Positions 8,702 through 17,713 are shown, counted from the stretch's first letter. The stretch: 64,000 nt of DNA from Planctomycetes bacterium UBA7888 (GCA_002500505.1 DLRM01000028.1:11346-75345), one strand, 5' to 3'. The notes: generated from the letters alone by a model not told the origin. Made by a program: numbers and translations.

Positions 8702-9585
8702 ACCACCTTTCACGAAGAACATTCCTCGCTACGGTTGCAGCGACAAGTGCGGCTAGACAACTCCTGAGTCATAATTTCACGCCACAGCCTTTCAAAAAGG
8801 CCGTCAAAATTGGCATGGTTCAAGAGGGAGACACGCTTCTTGAAAAATTCAAACTTTTAAAAGAATTGGGTTTTGATGGTGTGGAGATGGATAGTCCAAA
8901 TGGCTACTCCACCAAGGAAGTCCTTGAAGCTCGGGACAAGTCAGGGCTCCCCATTCATGGTGTTGTCGATTCAACCCACTGGCGCAAAACTTTCAATCAT
9001 GCGGACGAGAACACCCGCGATGAGGCTATCCAGGACCTCAAGACTGCCCTGCAAGATGCTCATGATTTCGGCGCATCCACCGTTCTCGTTGTGCCAGCGG
9101 TTGTCAATAAAGGTGAATATTACGGAGTGGCCTGGAAGCGTGCACACGAGGCCATTTCCTCTCAACTAGACTTAGCCGAAAAATTAGGGGTCAAGATAGC
9201 TTTTGAAAATGTTTGGAATAACTTTTTGATTTCTCCAGTTGAGATGTCCCATTGGATAGACACCTTTGACTCTAATCAAGTTGGCGCTTATTTCGATGTG
9301 GGAAACATTCTTCGCTATGGGTGGCCCGAACACTGGATACGTGAGCTTGGCCACCGCATTTTAAAAATCGATGTCAAAGAATACAGCCGGACCAAGGCCA
9401 ATGAGGAGGGAATCTGGGCTGGTTTTAGCGCTGAACTCTTAGAGGGCGATTGCGATTGGCCTGTTGTGATGAAAGAGCTTCGCAACCTTGATTACGATGG
9501 TTGGTTCACCGCTGAAATTGGCGGAGGTGGGCGAAAACGCTTACAACAAATCGCAACGAACATGGACAAGATTTTGGCAAGCTGA
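8698..9585 (+). CDS. Tat-exported sugar phosphate isomerase/epimerase family TIM barrel
   Basis: A 295-residue xylose-isomerase-like TIM barrel (AP endonuclease family 2 fold). The N-terminus MNHLSRRTFLATVAATSAA is a Tat-type signal. Barrel landmarks include ELGFDGVEMDSPNGY, VKIAFENVWNNFL (Glu ligand), GAYFDVGNILRYG and WFTAEIGGGG, with metal-binding acidic and His residues in the expected order. An upstream in-frame ATG at 8575 would start inside the previous gene; ATG 8698, which overlaps that gene's stop as ATGA, is preferred. Exported members often act on keto-sugars rather than phosphorylated sugars. The substrate here is unknown. Confidence 0.85.
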   Translation: MNHLSRRTFLATVAATSAARQLLSHNFTPQPFKKAVKIGMVQEGDTLLEKFKLLKELGFDGVEMDSPNGYSTKEVLEARDKSGLPIHGVVDSTHWRKTFNHADENTRDEAIQDLKTALQDAHDFGASTVLVVPAVVNKGEYYGVAWKRAHEAISSQLDLAEKLGVKIAFENVWNNFLISPVEMSHWIDTFDSNQVGAYFDVGNILRYGWPEHWIRELGHRILKIDVKEYSRTKANEEGIWAGFSAELLEGDCDWPVVMKELRNLDYDGWFTAEIGGGGRKRLQQIATNMDKILAS

Positions 9586-11084
9586 TGCGCTTTCCATTTT
9601 TTCTCCTCCCCATCTTTTTATTAACTGCTTGTCAGCGGCCTGCACCTTCAGGGCCAAAAGTCCTCCTCATTGGAATTGACGGGTGCCGCCCGGATGCATT
9701 GAAACTTGCTGACACTCCCAACCTGGACCGCTTGATTGCCGTCGGCGCTTTCAACCCCCAGGCGCAAACCTGCGCCCGCACCGTAAGTGGCCCTAGCTGG
9801 ATGAGCATCCTAACTGGCGTTTGGCCTAATGTTCATCAGGTGGTGGACAATTCCTTTGAGGGGTATGCCCAAAGCAACGCCCCTCATTTCTTGACGAGAA
9901 TTGAACAGGCGCATCCGGAATACCGAACAGCTTCTATTACTGAATGGGCACCCCTTGCTGATTTAGCGAAACCTGGTGCTGATTTAGCTTTGGCCCCTGA
10001 AAGTACAACTGAAGTTGCCAATCAGGCCATTTCTGAACTAAATAAAAATAGCCCAAATGTCCTTTTTCTTCACTTTGACGAAGTAGATCATGCGGGACAT
10101 GCTTTTGGTTACGGACCAGAAATTCCGGAATACCAGAGAGCTATTGAGGAAGTGGACTCTGAGCTGGGTCGCATTTTTAACGTAATGGACGATCTCGAGG
10201 ATTGGCTCATACTCGCCACCACAGATCATGGTGGAACTGGAACCAGCCATGGGCAAGACATCCCTCTACACCGCACTGTTTTCCTGTTAGCCTCTGGCAA
10301 TTACGATGGTGGTCCTAAAAGATGGCGTCGTTATGCCGAGGTGGTTGATATTGTCCCTACAATTCTTCGCCATCTTCAAATCCCTCTGAGCCCCGACTGG
10401 GGGATGTCTGGAGTTTCGTTGGGAATGAGTGCGCCTAGCTTCCCTGCTCCTCCGCCTGAACCATTTATTCAATCATTTGAAAACTCTTCCGCCACCATTG
10501 AAATGCTCCCAGTTCTTAATGGCGACTATTACTTATCCAAAACTGAAATTACTTGGGATGTTTTTGATTTATTTTTCTTACGTTCTCCAAACGAGATTGA
10601 AGTTGATGGAGTTTCTGGACCAAGCAAATCCGTCTTTCCCGTTGACCGCGGTTATGGGCATGATGGTCACCCCGCGCTTGGAATGACCTTGAACTCCGCT
10701 CTTCATTTCTGCGAATGGCTCAGCGAAAAAACAGGGCGAAAGTATCGCCTCCCCACTGAAGCGGAGTGGGCCATGGCCGCCAAGGGCGCTCAACACGGCT
10801 GGAGTCTCGATAATTCAGGTGGCAAGCCTCATTCCGGTGGTGAGCTCCCGGTTGAGAAGGGCGGCTTTTATGACATCGTTGGCAACCTTGCGGAGTGGGC
10901 AATCGATTCAGAAAAACAAGGAATAGCTTGTGGAGGATCCTTTTTGGATGAAACTGTTTCTCCGGATTCCCGCGCCCAATACGACATCAGTTGGCAAGCA
11001 CGCGACCCCCAATGGCCAAAAAGCTCGTGGTGGATGTCAGATTGTGGCTGGGTTGGCATTCGCGTACTCTGCGAAGTCCCCTAA
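9585..11084 (+). CDS. Lipoprotein fusion of an alkaline-phosphatase-superfamily phosphodiesterase and a SUMF1-like domain
   Basis: A 499-residue lipoprotein (FLLTAC, Cys 16). Residues about 24-285 form a type I phosphodiesterase/nucleotide-pyrophosphatase-like domain: IDGCRPD (metal Asp 32), the SGPSWMSILTGVWP segment holding the likely nucleophile, FDEVDHAGHAFG, and TTDHGGTGTSHG. Residues about 300-499 form a formylglycine-generating-enzyme/SUMF1-like domain (KTEITWDVF, YRLPTEAEWAMAAKG, DIVGNLAEW). The paired cysteines that do the chemistry in true FGE are absent, so this half more likely binds ligand or protein. It overlaps the previous stop as TGATG. It is closely related to the stand-alone protein at 13901-14719. 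Such a fusion is unusual. Confidence 0.8.
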   Translation: MRFPFFLLPIFLLTACQRPAPSGPKVLLIGIDGCRPDALKLADTPNLDRLIAVGAFNPQAQTCARTVSGPSWMSILTGVWPNVHQVVDNSFEGYAQSNAPHFLTRIEQAHPEYRTASITEWAPLADLAKPGADLALAPESTTEVANQAISELNKNSPNVLFLHFDEVDHAGHAFGYGPEIPEYQRAIEEVDSELGRIFNVMDDLEDWLILATTDHGGTGTSHGQDIPLHRTVFLLASGNYDGGPKRWRRYAEVVDIVPTILRHLQIPLSPDWGMSGVSLGMSAPSFPAPPPEPFIQSFENSSATIEMLPVLNGDYYLSKTEITWDVFDLFFLRSPNEIEVDGVSGPSKSVFPVDRGYGHDGHPALGMTLNSALHFCEWLSEKTGRKYRLPTEAEWAMAAKGAQHGWSLDNSGGKPHSGGELPVEKGGFYDIVGNLAEWAIDSEKQGIACGGSFLDETVSPDSRAQYDISWQARDPQWPKSSWWMSDCGWVGIRVLCEVP

Positions 11085-11087
11085 ACT
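11082..11087 (+). promoter_or_regulatory. TANNNT box before the hydroxypyruvate isomerase-like gene
   Basis: TAAACT, overlapping the TAA stop of the preceding gene, lies six bases before ATG 11094. The same hexamer and spacing occur before 17726 and 45803. Confidence 0.5.
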
Positions 11088-11093
11088 ATTGGC

Positions 11094-11987
11094 ATGTCAA
11101 TAAATCGCCGACAATTCTTGGCTGCTGGCGCGGCCCTCCCCATTCTTGCCTCCGAGTCTACTTCTTGTCAGGAGCCAATCGCCACAAGCCGACCCGGAGA
11201 AGGATTGCGCCACCAATTCGCCATTAATATTGAAATGTGGTTCAGGAATTTGGATTTTTCCGACCGTATTCGAGCTACAGCTGACTTGGGTTTCAAGTGG
11301 GTAGAGTTTTGGCCATGGAGGAATAAAGACTTGGATGAAATTCAAATTGTTTGCGAGGATGTTGGAGTTCAAGTTGCGCAGTTCACTGGGTGGGGATTTT
11401 TTCCAGGAATGAACAACCCCAAAAACCATGACAAATTTGAAAACGAAATTCGAGAATCTTGCGCTGCTGCAAAAAAAATTGGTGCTCCGATGATGACCGT
11501 GGTTGGTGGAAATGACCAACGCGGAATGAGCCAAGAGGAAATGCTCCAAAATATCACAACAGGGCTCAAGCGAGTTGCCCCAATTGCTGAAGAAAATGAA
11601 GTCATGCTCATTCTTGAACCCATGAACATCAGGGTAGACCACAAAGGGCATTGCCTTTATGGATCACCTGATGCGGTCCGCATCTGCCGCCAAGTGGACT
11701 CCCCCATGGTCAAAATCAATTGGGACCTTTACCACATGCAAATTTCAGAAGGGGATTTGTGTGGACGTCTACGGGAAGGCTTTGACCAAGTGGGCTACAT
11801 CCAGCTTGCCGATCACCCTGGTCGCCATGAGCCGGGAACCGGAGAAATCCAATATGGAAGGGTTTTTGAAGAGCTTGAAAAGCTAGGTTATGACGGCCCT
11901 ATTGGTTGTGAGTGTAGCCCAAAAAACGGAGAACTTGAAGCTGCAAACAATATTGCGACTGCAGACCGATGGCGTTCTCGAAAATAA
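11094..11987 (+). CDS. Exported hydroxypyruvate isomerase-like TIM barrel
   Basis: A 297-residue protein with a twin-arginine-like leader (MSINRRQFLAAGAALPILAS). The barrel resembles the hydroxypyruvate isomerase/sugar-phosphate isomerase family: ADLGFKWVEFWPWRNKD, VMLILEPMNIRVDHKG, SPMVKINWDLYHMQISEGD, YIQLADHPGRHEPGTGEI and PIGCECSPKNG. The Glu, Asp and His metal ligands typical of the family are in place. The classical cytosolic enzyme is about 260 residues and lacks an export signal, so this version likely acts outside the cytoplasm, perhaps on keto-sugars made by nearby oxidoreductases. It is transcribed toward nagB, 14 bases away. Confidence 0.85.
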   Translation: MSINRRQFLAAGAALPILASESTSCQEPIATSRPGEGLRHQFAINIEMWFRNLDFSDRIRATADLGFKWVEFWPWRNKDLDEIQIVCEDVGVQVAQFTGWGFFPGMNNPKNHDKFENEIRESCAAAKKIGAPMMTVVGGNDQRGMSQEEMLQNITTGLKRVAPIAEENEVMLILEPMNIRVDHKGHCLYGSPDAVRICRQVDSPMVKINWDLYHMQISEGDLCGRLREGFDQVGYIQLADHPGRHEPGTGEIQYGRVFEELEKLGYDGPIGCECSPKNGELEAANNIATADRWRSRK

Positions 11988-12001
11988 ATTGAGAGAGTAG
12001 A

Positions 12002-12712
12002 TTGAACGTTAAGGTCCACTCCAATCAAAATGAAGCCGCTCAAGAAATTGCTCTTGAGATTAAAGCACTTAGGAGCCAGTCCCTCAAAGAGACCTTGAAC
12101 CTTGGGTTCGCAACCGGTTCCAGTATGATTCCGGTTTATGCTGCCCTCCGAAAAGAACTTGGGAAAAACCTACAAGGACTCTTTGGTTGGAATCTAGACG
12201 AATATTGGCCTCTCAAAAGCGTTGGAGAACTTTCTTTCTCTACCTTTATGAAAAACCAAATACCTGGCGCACTCAACCCTCCGCGCTTGCCAGCGACTGA
12301 TTTCGAGGGCCAAGAACTTGAAGACTTCTGTCAAAACTTTGAATTAGATATTAGAAAGGGAGGAGGAATTGACCTTCAACTTCTCGGGATTGGCATCAAT
12401 GGCCACATTGGATTCAACGAACCTGGGTCTGAGATAACCTCTCGAACTCGGCTCGTAAGACTGAGCCAGAGCACAATCCAACGAGCAGGATTTCTTCAAT
12501 GCCATGCACCAAAGTTTGCTATAACACAAGGGGTTGCCACAATTTTAGAAACAAAGCGAATTCGAATTGTTGCCTTTGGGGCAGAGAAATCTGCGGCGGT
12601 CGCCAAGGCAATTCATGGGCCCCAAGACCCCCAGTGCCCCGCATCTTTTCTTCAAAAACATAGAGATGTCATTTGGCATCTTGATTCAGACGCAGCGAAA
12701 CTTCTCGGCTAA
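12002..12712 (+). CDS. nagB: Glucosamine-6-phosphate deaminase
   Basis: A 236-residue protein that should convert glucosamine 6-phosphate to fructose 6-phosphate and ammonia in the cytoplasm. Family signatures are clear: GFATGSSMIPVYAAL near residue 35, LDEYWPL near residue 67, and LLGIGINGHIGFNEPGS near residue 125. The C-terminal helix that makes E. coli NagB allosteric (266 residues) looks missing or short. The start is TTG 12002 after a GAGAGAG purine run. It faces nagA, with four bases between the stops, so amino-sugar breakdown is encoded here by a convergent pair rather than an operon. Confidence 0.9.
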   Translation: MNVKVHSNQNEAAQEIALEIKALRSQSLKETLNLGFATGSSMIPVYAALRKELGKNLQGLFGWNLDEYWPLKSVGELSFSTFMKNQIPGALNPPRLPATDFEGQELEDFCQNFELDIRKGGGIDLQLLGIGINGHIGFNEPGSEITSRTRLVRLSQSTIQRAGFLQCHAPKFAITQGVATILETKRIRIVAFGAEKSAAVAKAIHGPQDPQCPASFLQKHRDVIWHLDSDAAKLLG

Positions 12713-12728
12713 GACCTTAGGAGGTTTT
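12711..12728. terminator. Weak bidirectional hairpin between nagB and nagA
   Basis: AAGACCT (12711-12717) can pair with AGGTTTT (12722-12728) around a TAGG loop, with one G-T pair. It covers both stop codons. The stem is short and A+T-rich, so it may be no more than a weak bidirectional terminator. Confidence 0.3.
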
Positions 12729-13877
12729 AACTCCACCCACCCAAGTGCTCAGGATTTTTCCTGTCGGTCCAAGGGCCACTAAGTCCGCCAACTTCCCTTT
12801 CAGAAAAACGCCGCGATTGCCAAACATCTCTCCAGGGCGAATACAACCTCCTTGAATTATTTGAGCCCAATTAAGGCTACCGTCTTTGAGGCGCGCAAAG
12901 AGAAGGCGGGGAAGGGCATCCATTGTTCCCCCTAGGCCTCCGTCGGGCCTCTTAGCGGCAGACCCTTTGCGGCTCAGCAAGAGGCCACCAGCTTTAAATG
13001 ACTTAACTGGTGTTCCCGCATGAGAAAGATTATCGCTCTGGAACATAATCTGTTTCATCAACCTAGGCGTGTTGGCCCATAGCTTTAGAGTCTCAGGGCA
13101 AACATGATTCCCATCAGGAATCACACCAACCCAAGGAATCTTCCCTTCCATAGCAAGCCCAATTGGGCCTAGTTCTCTCGCTTGCAAAGGGAGCATCCGG
13201 TTCCCAAGGTGTGTCATTCCGATTGAACCACCAGCTCTGGCCAATATTTGAGAACAAGTGGAATAACCTGCTTGGGTGTGACCAAAGCTTGGAATACACC
13301 CTTGAGATTGCAAAGCTACAACCAATTCTAAAGCGCCTGGAAGGCATGGGTCCAAGGTCATCATTCGCAAATACCCTCCGACAGCCTTGAAGATGTCGCG
13401 AACGGCTCTTTTGGTCGGCCTCCTTAACTCTCCTTGTGGAAGAGCTCCAGCCATCTCCTTTCCAAGGAATGGACCCTCTAGGTGCCATCCTTCTAAACGA
13501 GCAGTTCCCCGCGAATCCGCGCTTCGCCTCCCGTGCTGGCGAAGTTTGCTCCATCGCTCACGCGCTACGCGGAGTTGAGCATTGCTAATGGGATAAAAAC
13601 CAGAAAGAACGCTTGTAACTCCTTCCTTCGCGAGGGAATGCGCCATCTCAAGAAGCTCTTCCACCGTTGCGAAGGGAGCAGAATGTCCACAAAAACCGTG
13701 ACAAAGGGTGTCAACAAATCCAGGTGCTATCCGAGCATTTCCCAAATCTTCAATTGAAGATGCCAATCGACGTGGAGGGCTTCCCCTGGCAACCCGAACA
13801 ATCTTGCCGCCTTTCCACGACAGCCACCCAGAATGGAACTCTCCATTCAGCCAAAGTCGACCGCGCACTCCCTTCAT
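12717..13877 (-). CDS. nagA: N-acetylglucosamine-6-phosphate deacetylase
   Basis: A 386-residue amidohydrolase expected to remove the acetyl group from N-acetylglucosamine 6-phosphate, feeding NagB. Visible signatures are HLEGPF at residues 132-137 (metal Glu 134), FGHTQAGY (His 200), THLGNRM (His 223), GVIPDGNHV, and SDNLSHAGTP with the catalytic Asp. The segment after APGFVD reads CHGFCGH, less typical than the HGGGG of most members, but the rest is canonical. A TAGCAT box six bases before the ATG, together with AGGAGT, supports this start. It diverges from the SUMF1-like lipoprotein gene after 23 bases. Confidence 0.9.
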   Translation of the reverse strand: MKGVRGRLWLNGEFHSGWLSWKGGKIVRVARGSPPRRLASSIEDLGNARIAPGFVDTLCHGFCGHSAPFATVEELLEMAHSLAKEGVTSVLSGFYPISNAQLRVARERWSKLRQHGRRSADSRGTARLEGWHLEGPFLGKEMAGALPQGELRRPTKRAVRDIFKAVGGYLRMMTLDPCLPGALELVVALQSQGCIPSFGHTQAGYSTCSQILARAGGSIGMTHLGNRMLPLQARELGPIGLAMEGKIPWVGVIPDGNHVCPETLKLWANTPRLMKQIMFQSDNLSHAGTPVKSFKAGGLLLSRKGSAAKRPDGGLGGTMDALPRLLFARLKDGSLNWAQIIQGGCIRPGEMFGNRGVFLKGKLADLVALGPTGKILSTWVGGVKTS

Positions 13878-13882
13878 ACTCC

Positions 13883-13893
13883 TATGCTAATCT
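13883..13893. promoter_or_regulatory. Shared divergent promoter box (TATGCTAATCT)
   Basis: Read on the minus strand the box gives TAGCAT six bases before the nagA ATG. On the plus strand it gives TAATCT seven bases before GTG 13901. The same TATGCTA core lies between the divergent genes at 26681 and 26700. Confidence 0.5.
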
Positions 13894-13900
13894 TTCACCC

Positions 13901-14719
13901 GTGCATCCCCTAAAATTTGCCCTTCTTCTTGCCCCCACTCTTGTCGCTTGTGGCAAAGGGAAAGCGCCCATGCTCGCTTTCGAAGAGACGATTCCGGGGA
14001 CTACAGTTGTTCTCGCAATGGAGCCAATTGATTTGGGCAATGATTCCAAGAGTTTTTGGATTGGGAAACATGAAGTCACTTGGGACCTTTACATGCTTTT
14101 TCAGGCAGGAGGCCCCGACCCAGTCGATGGGATTACAGGTCCCACAACACCTTATGTTCCCATGGATTTTGGAATGGGTGTTGAAGGATATCCTGCGATT
14201 TCGATGACCCATTATGCGGCGCGTCAGTTTTGTCGGTGGCTTTCAAATAGAACCGGTCACTTTTATCGCCTCCCAACAGCCAAAGAATGGACCTTGGCTT
14301 GCGCAGGCGCAAAAGGAGGTTGGGGATATGAGAATTCTGGAGAAAGCTACCATCAAGTGGGAGAACTTGACCCTAATCAATATGGCCTCTATGACATGTT
14401 GGGAAATGTTGCAGAGTGGGTTGATGATCTACCAGAAAGCCCAAATCGAGCCTGGGGACACCTTGTTCTTGGCGGAAGCTGGGATGATAATGCGAAAAAC
14501 CTAAGCTCCAGTTTTCACCGCCAGTCTAAACCTAGCTGGCAGCAGCAAGACCCTCAAATTCCAAGGAGCATTTGGTTTTTAACCAATGCTCAAACCGTAG
14601 GATTCAGAGTCATTCGCCCCCTAACTCCTCCCCCTCGAAATCAATGGAGTCAATACTGGAATTCTTCCGTAGAGAGCATTCAAAAAATTCACGCTCGTCA
14701 GCAACGCGGCGAGCGCTAG
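13901..14719 (+). CDS. SUMF1/FGE-like domain lipoprotein lacking FGE catalytic cysteines
   Basis: A 272-residue lipoprotein (MHPLKFALLLAPTLVAC, Cys 17) made of one SUMF1-like domain: IGKHEVTWDLYMLF, FYRLPTAKEWTLACAG, YDMLGNVAEWVDD, LVLGGSWDD and VGFRVIRP. The C-terminal region where active formylglycine-generating enzymes carry two catalytic cysteines has none, so sulfatase activation is unlikely. It is clearly paralogous to the C-terminal half of the 9585-11084 fusion: both have W(Q/A)..DPQ.P(R/K)S.W near the end. The frame is open further upstream, but GTG 13901, with the lipoprotein signal and TAATCT seven bases before it, is the sensible start. Confidence 0.75.
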   Translation: MHPLKFALLLAPTLVACGKGKAPMLAFEETIPGTTVVLAMEPIDLGNDSKSFWIGKHEVTWDLYMLFQAGGPDPVDGITGPTTPYVPMDFGMGVEGYPAISMTHYAARQFCRWLSNRTGHFYRLPTAKEWTLACAGAKGGWGYENSGESYHQVGELDPNQYGLYDMLGNVAEWVDDLPESPNRAWGHLVLGGSWDDNAKNLSSSFHRQSKPSWQQQDPQIPRSIWFLTNAQTVGFRVIRPLTPPPRNQWSQYWNSSVESIQKIHARQQRGER

Positions 14720-14735
14720 CCCCCCTGTCTTCAAA

Positions 14736-16070
14736 ATGAAACCTCCACCAACCCGTCGCACCTTCCTCACTCAAAGCTCCGCGATTACCAGCTCCCTCCT
14801 TTTAGGAAACTCCCTTGTGGGAAGGTCAACCAATCCCCATGCTCTCGCTTCAGGAAATGGGCAGGGACGAGCGGCTGGCAATGAAGAGCTTCGCGTCGCC
14901 CTTATTGGATGTGGCGGTCGAGGCGCTGGGGCTGCGCACCAAGCGCTGAGTACGAAGGGAAATGTGCGCCTAGTCGCCATGGCTGACGCCTTTAGCGACC
15001 GACTAGAAGGTACGCTGAATTGGCTCGCTGAGAACCACGTTGAGCAAGTCGATGTCCCCGAAGAACGTCGGTTTGTCGGCTTCGATGCCTATCAAAAAGC
15101 AATCGACTGCGGAGTAGATGTTGTCGTTTTGGCAACTCCGCCAGGTTTCCGCCCCATTCACTTTGAATATGCCATCCAACAGGACAAGCATGTTTTTATG
15201 GAAAAACCAGTCGCTGTCGATGGTCCCGGAGTTCGGCGAGTACTTGCGGCGGCGGCAATCGCGAAAACAAAGGCCCTCAAAGTTGGAGTTGGGCTTCAGC
15301 GACATCACCAAGCCCCTTACCTCGAATTGATTCGGCGCATCCGCGCTGGAGAGATTGGCAAAATCAATCTTTTGAGATGTTATTGGAATTCTGCCGGTGT
15401 CTGGGTTCGAGAAAGGCAGCCTGATTGGAACGAGATGACCTACCAGATGCGAAACTGGTACTACTTCAACTGGCTTTGTGGTGACCACATTACGGAACAG
15501 CACATTCACAATCTGGATGTTTGCAATTGGGTCATGAACGACTTCCCAGCAAAGGCACACGGGCAAGGAGGGCGGCAAGTCAGAACTGGCCTCGATCATG
15601 GTGAGATTTTTGACCACCACATGATTGAATTTACTTATCCGGATGGGACCAAAATGTTTTCTCAATGTCGGCACATTCCTGATACCCGCTCAGAGGTTAA
15701 TGAGCATGCGCACGGCAGCTTGGGCACTGTTAACTTCGGGCGATCGAGTATTGAATTCTCGAATGGAGAACGTTGGCGTTTCGTCGACGAATACAAGGAC
15801 CCCTATCAAGTTGAGCATGACGAACTCTTTGCTGCCATCCGAAGCGGGGCCGCTTTCAACGAAGCCGACTATGGCGCAAAAAGCACCCTGACTTCTATCC
15901 TAGGTCGTATGGCTTCTTATTCAGGAAAGGAGGTGAGCTGGGAGCAGGCACTCAATTCTGAGCTCGACCTTTCACCCACCGCCTACGCATGGGATGCCGA
16001 ACCTTCCTCTTTGCCAGACGAAAATGGCCGCTACTTAGTCCCTGTCCCAGGGGTAACAGTCGCATTCTAA
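14736..16070 (+). CDS. Tat-exported Gfo/Idh/MocA family oxidoreductase
   Basis: A 444-residue NAD(P)-dependent oxidoreductase. A Tat leader (PTRRTFLTQSS, with a hydrophobic stretch to about residue 30) precedes a Rossmann domain with ALIGCGGRGAG near residue 55 and EKPVAVDG near residue 155. The C-terminal half has MRNWYYFNWLCGDHITEQ and HIHNLDV, matching the active-site region of this planctomycete-rich subfamily. Like glucose-fructose oxidoreductase, an exported member would need a tightly held cofactor. Related enzymes oxidise sugars at C3 or act as GH109-type glycosidases. It lies 16 bases after the SUMF1-like gene and is paralogous to 17726-18982. Confidence 0.85.
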   Translation: MKPPPTRRTFLTQSSAITSSLLLGNSLVGRSTNPHALASGNGQGRAAGNEELRVALIGCGGRGAGAAHQALSTKGNVRLVAMADAFSDRLEGTLNWLAENHVEQVDVPEERRFVGFDAYQKAIDCGVDVVVLATPPGFRPIHFEYAIQQDKHVFMEKPVAVDGPGVRRVLAAAAIAKTKALKVGVGLQRHHQAPYLELIRRIRAGEIGKINLLRCYWNSAGVWVRERQPDWNEMTYQMRNWYYFNWLCGDHITEQHIHNLDVCNWVMNDFPAKAHGQGGRQVRTGLDHGEIFDHHMIEFTYPDGTKMFSQCRHIPDTRSEVNEHAHGSLGTVNFGRSSIEFSNGERWRFVDEYKDPYQVEHDELFAAIRSGAAFNEADYGAKSTLTSILGRMASYSGKEVSWEQALNSELDLSPTAYAWDAEPSSLPDENGRYLVPVPGVTVAF

Positions 16071-16100
16071 TCTTACCTAGCGAGTTTTTGGAGTTGAGGG

Positions 16101-16106
16101 TAGGGT
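16101..16106 (+). promoter_or_regulatory. TANNNT box before 16113
   Basis: TAGGGT lies six bases before ATG 16113. The AAGG that follows is too close to the ATG for a standard ribosome-binding site. Confidence 0.45.
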
Positions 16107-16112
16107 AAGGCC

Positions 16113-17681
16113 ATGCGAATTCACTATCGCCGACTTTCACTCCTTGCTTTTTTCTTCATCTCTCTGAGTTCAATTGCATTTGCGAGTGGTGGACTAAAAG
16201 GTAAATGGATCGGAAGCTCAGATTGGAATCTCGGCGAGGTTCTAATTTTTGGCGAAGGAGGCAAAGCCAGCCTTGACGGAGAATCTTTTAAGTACTCCGT
16301 CCCCTATGAGGGTCTCGTTGTTTATAGCGATAGAGGCCTTGACCTTGAAATGACTTACACCATCCAAGGTGACACGCTCAAGATGTCCCTGATGGGTGAA
16401 GAGGTCACCTACCGACGCGCACTTGATCAGCCGCCACCGCCGGCCCCCAAAGTCAAAACTCCTGTCAAAACTCCCCCTCCAGCCCCTAACCCAACTGGAG
16501 CGCGCCACCCCAATAAACCCTCTGGGAACCCACTTGCTTCCGGAAATAATCCACTTTCTGGGGCAAACAAAGCTAGTGCACCACCTGACCCGTTCTTAAG
16601 AAATTTCAAGGGTGGCGGACTTGTGCTTACGCTGACGTCAAAAGTTGGCACTTTGTATTCTGGCACCCTTACTTTTGGCGAAGAGTCTTGGGCTATTTCC
16701 TCAAATCAAAATGCGAATTCACTCTCGGGAACTTTCAATGTTGGCGAAGAGTCTTTTCCTTTTACTGCCAAACTAACGGGAGATAAGCTCAGCTTTGAAA
16801 CTGGTGGCAACAAGTTTCAACTCCTAGGGGACCCCCTTCCCTCTGGGAATACGGGAATTCCTCCGAAATTACAGAAAATCGCTGACGGGCCTACGCACCC
16901 TTGGAAACACCCACGAGGCTGGTTCTCAATGGAATTGCCTCAAGGCTGGTCTATCGGAGAAACAGATCAAGACTTTATCTTGATTAACCCGGGCTTTAAA
17001 GAGACTGACACCCTAGATGCAATTATTCTTCTCACCTTCGGAACTCTTGAGAAAAGAGAACAGAATCTGGACGTCGCAGAATTAATGACTAAGAGAATTC
17101 CAGATTTTCAAACTTTTTTTCGTGACCAACTCATTCAAGTAGACCAACCGGATGGGCCTGCCCAAAAAGTCCTTGCAGGAAACGTCCCTGGCGCAACTTT
17201 GAGCTGGCAGGGAAAGGCAGCCAATGGACAGGCTGTAAAAGTATGGACTGCTTCGGTCATAAAGAGGAATGCATTTTTAACCATGATTGCAATTGTCCTC
17301 GGCGAAAACTCTGATAAGTATCTTCCTAAATCAAAGCAAGTTTTTATGTCGCTCCAACCAAATCCTCCTGAACTGAACCCACAGCTCATGCGAGCGATTG
17401 CTGGAAGAAAGTTGGTTCTCAATCTCTCGGGAGAAGGAGGAACCTTCTTTACGACGTATCAATTTTCTGCAGACAGAAGCGTTAGTCGTGAGACCATGGC
17501 CGGTGGCATTACGGGGGGCTACGACGTGAATGCCAACTCGACTCTTTCTGGAACCTGGGAAGTCATCGGTGATGAACTCTATATGTACTTCAAAGACGGC
17601 CAGGAGGGCGGACAAATCCTCCTTTCAAATGGTGCGCCTGCGCATGTGCAGCTCTCTTCTCAAAAGGCCAACTTTCAGTAG
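16113..17681 (+). CDS. Exported protein with lipocalin-like beta regions and a proline-rich linker; function unknown
   Basis: A 522-residue protein with a signal peptide (LSLLAFFFISLSSIAFA). Residues about 25-100 form a beta-rich module of the kind LKGKWIGSSDWNLGEVLIF ... YTIQGDTLKMSLMG. Then follows a Pro-rich linker (about 108-150, PPPPAPKVKTPVKTPPP), a second beta-rich module (about 165-245), a middle domain starting PRGWFSMELPQGWSIGETDQD, and a last module ending TWEVIGDELYMYFKDG. The first and last modules look like repeats of one lipocalin-like fold. I cannot name a family. It sits between the two Gfo/Idh/MocA genes, which suggests but does not show a shared role. Confidence 0.6.
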   Translation: MRIHYRRLSLLAFFFISLSSIAFASGGLKGKWIGSSDWNLGEVLIFGEGGKASLDGESFKYSVPYEGLVVYSDRGLDLEMTYTIQGDTLKMSLMGEEVTYRRALDQPPPPAPKVKTPVKTPPPAPNPTGARHPNKPSGNPLASGNNPLSGANKASAPPDPFLRNFKGGGLVLTLTSKVGTLYSGTLTFGEESWAISSNQNANSLSGTFNVGEESFPFTAKLTGDKLSFETGGNKFQLLGDPLPSGNTGIPPKLQKIADGPTHPWKHPRGWFSMELPQGWSIGETDQDFILINPGFKETDTLDAIILLTFGTLEKREQNLDVAELMTKRIPDFQTFFRDQLIQVDQPDGPAQKVLAGNVPGATLSWQGKAANGQAVKVWTASVIKRNAFLTMIAIVLGENSDKYLPKSKQVFMSLQPNPPELNPQLMRAIAGRKLVLNLSGEGGTFFTTYQFSADRSVSRETMAGGITGGYDVNANSTLSGTWEVIGDELYMYFKDGQEGGQILLSNGAPAHVQLSSQKANFQ

Positions 17682-17713
17682 CCCGAGCCCTCCCCCCGTG
17701 GACAAGTCAACGC

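Noticed and set aside
12717..13877. NagA judged inactive because of the unusual CHGFCGH segment
   Set aside because: The metal Glu, both metal His motifs and the catalytic Asp region are intact, and the N-terminal segment varies among NagA proteins.
9585..14719. Active formylglycine-generating enzymes
   Set aside because: Neither SUMF1-like domain has the cysteine pair, and no Cys-type sulfatase gene lies in the window.
15003..15674. Antisense ORF of 223 codons opposite the first Gfo/Idh/MocA gene
   Set aside because: The plus-strand protein is a clear family member across the whole span; the antisense product shows no recognisable domain.
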